Below, piece by piece: positions 62,662 to 64,000 of a stretch of 64,000 nucleotides of DNA; position 1 is the first letter of the stretch, and every line of letters begins with the position of its first letter. The notes under the pieces were generated by a model. That model was not told the origin of the DNA. It saw only the letters and a list, made by a program, of their open reading frames with translations, and made no database searches. The stretch is taken from positions 119,487 to 183,486 of the forward strand of contig NZ_JAHLNO010000001.1 in NCBI RefSeq assembly GCF_018916875.1. The letters are read 5' to 3'. The position numbers and the translations under genes were made by a program. Origin of the DNA: Virgibacillus proomii (GTDB taxonomy: Bacteria; Bacillota; Bacilli; Bacillales; Amphibacillaceae).

Positions 62662-63012
62662 ATGAACGTAAAGGAACAAACCAAAATACTTAAAGTACAT
62701 CTTCACAGCTTGAAGCAAAAATTTGAAAAAGGCGAAAAACCGGAAAATCCAAAAGATAAAGCTTTGTTTTCTCAGGTGAAGAAGGAAACCACTCCAGTCT
62801 TTCAATTGCTTGAACAGTGGGAAAGAGACGTACTCCAATTAATTAAAACGAGAAAAGTGAATATTCATCCACAACAGATTATTTCTACTAGGGAGAATAT
62901 GGAGTTATTATTAATGCATAGTTATTATCTTGATGTGCGAAGAAAACGCTATATGGAATTAAATCATTCCGTCTTATATATTTTTGATCAATTGCAGACT
63001 GAATTAGACTAG
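62662..63012 (+). CDS. yppE: YppE-like protein (DUF1798)
   Basis: The 116-residue soluble helical protein matches DUF1798/YppE (B. subtilis 123 residues): LKVHLHSLKQKFEKGEKPEN, FFxxVKKETTPVFQLLEQWE-type text (VKKETTPVFQLLEQWE), and LLLMHSYYLDVRRKRYMEL. The RBS is AAAGGCGGAATG. A TATGTTAAAAT extended -10 lies about 33 bases upstream. Function unknown; the family has a known helical-bundle structure but no assigned activity. Confidence 0.85.
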   Translation: MNVKEQTKILKVHLHSLKQKFEKGEKPENPKDKALFSQVKKETTPVFQLLEQWERDVLQLIKTRKVNIHPQQIISTRENMELLLMHSYYLDVRRKRYMELNHSVLYIFDQLQTELD

Positions 63013-63025
63013 CATCTGTAAACGC

Positions 63026-63054
63026 TTTACATTTTTTGTTTTTTTGCTTATAAT
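63026..63054 (+). promoter_or_regulatory. Strong putative promoter for cdd
   Basis: TTTACA (63026-63031), a 17-base T-rich spacer and TATAAT (63049-63054) lie 32 bases before the cdd start. Confidence 0.75.
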
Positions 63055-63086
63055 ATGCTTCCATACATTAATGAAAGGTGATAATC

Positions 63087-63497
63087 ATGACAACAAAAGA
63101 TGACTTGTTAGAAGCAGCTAAATCGATACGAAATCGTGCTTATGTACCGTATTCAGCATTTCCAGTTGGAGCAGCTTTGCGAACAAAATCGGGAAACACT
63201 TACACAGGTTGTAATATAGAAAATGCTGCTTATCCTGTATCTTGTTGTGCTGAACGGATTGCCATTTTTCAAGCAATCGCTAACGGTGAAAAGGACTTTA
63301 CTGAAATGGCTGTAGTAGCTGATACGGATCGCCCCGTACCTCCATGCGGTTCGTGTCGACAAGTAATGAGCGAATTTTTTAAACCGGATATGATTATACA
63401 TTTATCTAATCTAAAAGATGATATTAAAACAGTGACGATGGAGGAAATATTACCTTTTTCATTCCAGCCATCTGATTTAACAGAACCTAAAGCATAA
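63087..63497 (+). CDS. cdd: Cytidine deaminase
   Basis: Cdd converts cytidine and deoxycytidine to the uridine forms in pyrimidine salvage. The 136-residue tetrameric-type enzyme has the zinc and proton-relay motif CAER (54-57) and PCGSCRQ (86-92), giving Cys54, Cys87 and Cys90 as ligands and Glu56 as catalyst. ATG 63087 follows AAAGGTGATAATC; an upstream in-frame start at 63078 is within that RBS. It has its own promoter at 63026. Confidence 0.96.
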   Translation: MTTKDDLLEAAKSIRNRAYVPYSAFPVGAALRTKSGNTYTGCNIENAAYPVSCCAERIAIFQAIANGEKDFTEMAVVADTDRPVPPCGSCRQVMSEFFKPDMIIHLSNLKDDIKTVTMEEILPFSFQPSDLTEPKA

Positions 63498-63506
63498 GTG
63501 TAAGTT

Positions 63507-63708
63507 TTAAATAGGAATAAAGTAGAAACTTCGTTCAAGGAGCGTTTTTCTCTATGAATGAGTAGATCAAGGCAAGGCTAAGAACATAGGTCCTTAAAAA
63601 ATAAGGATGTATCGCTTCGACCTGAATTTATCCACTTAGACGTGTTTTCATATTTTCTGTATAACTCTTGAAATGCGAGTCTTACGGCATCTTACATGTA
63701 GGATAAAA
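63507..63708 (-). repeat. Family A repeat, copy 9 (inverted, diverged)
   Basis: Read on the minus strand it begins TTTATCCTACATGTAAGATG followed by CCGTAAGACTCGCATTTCAA and ends near GAACGAAGTTTCTACTTTAT. Hairpin 1 and the linker are strongly changed. The rest up to 63879 shows only AT-rich sequence with no gene. Confidence 0.6.
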
Positions 63709-63879
63709 AACTTGTCAGACAAAGTTCTCGAGTACGAACGCTGAGGTTATTCTTACACTTAAGCCTTAAGAATTTTTACGGATTTGAATCATTTAAACGC
63801 TAAATTTTAATTGGATCGTCATAAACATCTATTTCTAAAGCTTGTTTCATATAACGACATGATTTATAATGGTAATAGA

Positions 63880-64000
63880 AAGAGGCTGGGACAAAACTAG
63901 CCGAAAATAAATAAAAATGGTTCCGATCATCGGTTTTTGATGATTGGAATCATTTTTTGTTGGGGTATTTTCAGTGTTTATTGGTTGGTTTGTGTTTTTG
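63880..64000 (+). repeat. Family E repeat, copy 2 (runs off the window)
   Basis: AAGAGGCTGGGACAAAACTAG is the usual left end of this element, and AATGGTTCCGATCATCG / GATGATTGGAATCATT forms a hairpin after it. The GC-rich core of copy 1 is not present in the visible part. Confidence 0.7.

Overview
This window is chromosomal DNA from a low-GC, endospore-forming member of the Bacillaceae. Protein wording and gene order fit the Oceanobacillus/Virgibacillus side of the family. Evidence for this is the near-continuous match in order to the gudB to cdd region that I know from Bacillus subtilis, sporulation and spore genes (sleB, ypeB, spoVIF, spoIVA, sspM, and the YIEGIA protein), bacillithiol genes (ypdA, bshA), AGGAGG-type ribosome binding sites, and frequent TTG and GTG starts. 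Genus placement is inference.

Layout. 1-2230: the end of an unidentified gene, a long structured leader and glutamate dehydrogenase. 2322-8284: ypdA, asparaginase and prsW, separated by gene-poor DNA holding a decayed ABC-transporter ATPase, several repeats and an unannotated cysteine-rich 54-residue ORF. 8285-14526: sleB-ypeB, the PilZ protein YpfA, cmk, plsC and the S1-domain protein. 14934-24001: the YIEGIA pair, der-gpsA, spoVIF, yphE-yphF, spoIVA and the HU gene. 24242-28943: mtrB (TRAP), then hepS-menG-hepT for menaquinone, ndk and cheR. 29379-35611: a shortened aromatic supraoperon, aroC-aroB-aroH-hisC-tyrA-aroA. 35784-42298: ypiA, ypiB, ypiF, the cytochrome bc complex qcrABC, ypjA, a shrunken ypjB and a YugP-type protease. 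43149-50915: ypjD-dapB-mgsA-bshA-cca-birA and dinG. 51428-60066: ypmA-ypmB-aspB-asnS, dnaD-nth, and ponA and recU on the minus strand. 60183-63497: yppC, sspM, a small unknown gene, yppE and cdd.

Most genes are on the plus strand. Hairpin terminators and sigma-A-like promoters divide them into short operons. No tRNA, rRNA, CRISPR array, intact transposase or prophage is visible.

The coding part is ordinary; the intergenic DNA is not. It carries five families of short repeats without ORFs (called A to E here). Family A (about ten copies) has constant ends and a constant linker around two hairpins whose stems differ between copies but stay paired. It occurs inside copies of family B, and one B copy (27721-27930) shows the matching empty site. 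Compared with the B. subtilis order that I remember, this locus lacks folE, trpEDCFBA, bshB1, panBCD and ypoC. ypjB has lost its middle and a YitT-family gene is reduced to a fragment, so repeat gain and gene loss have both shaped the segment.
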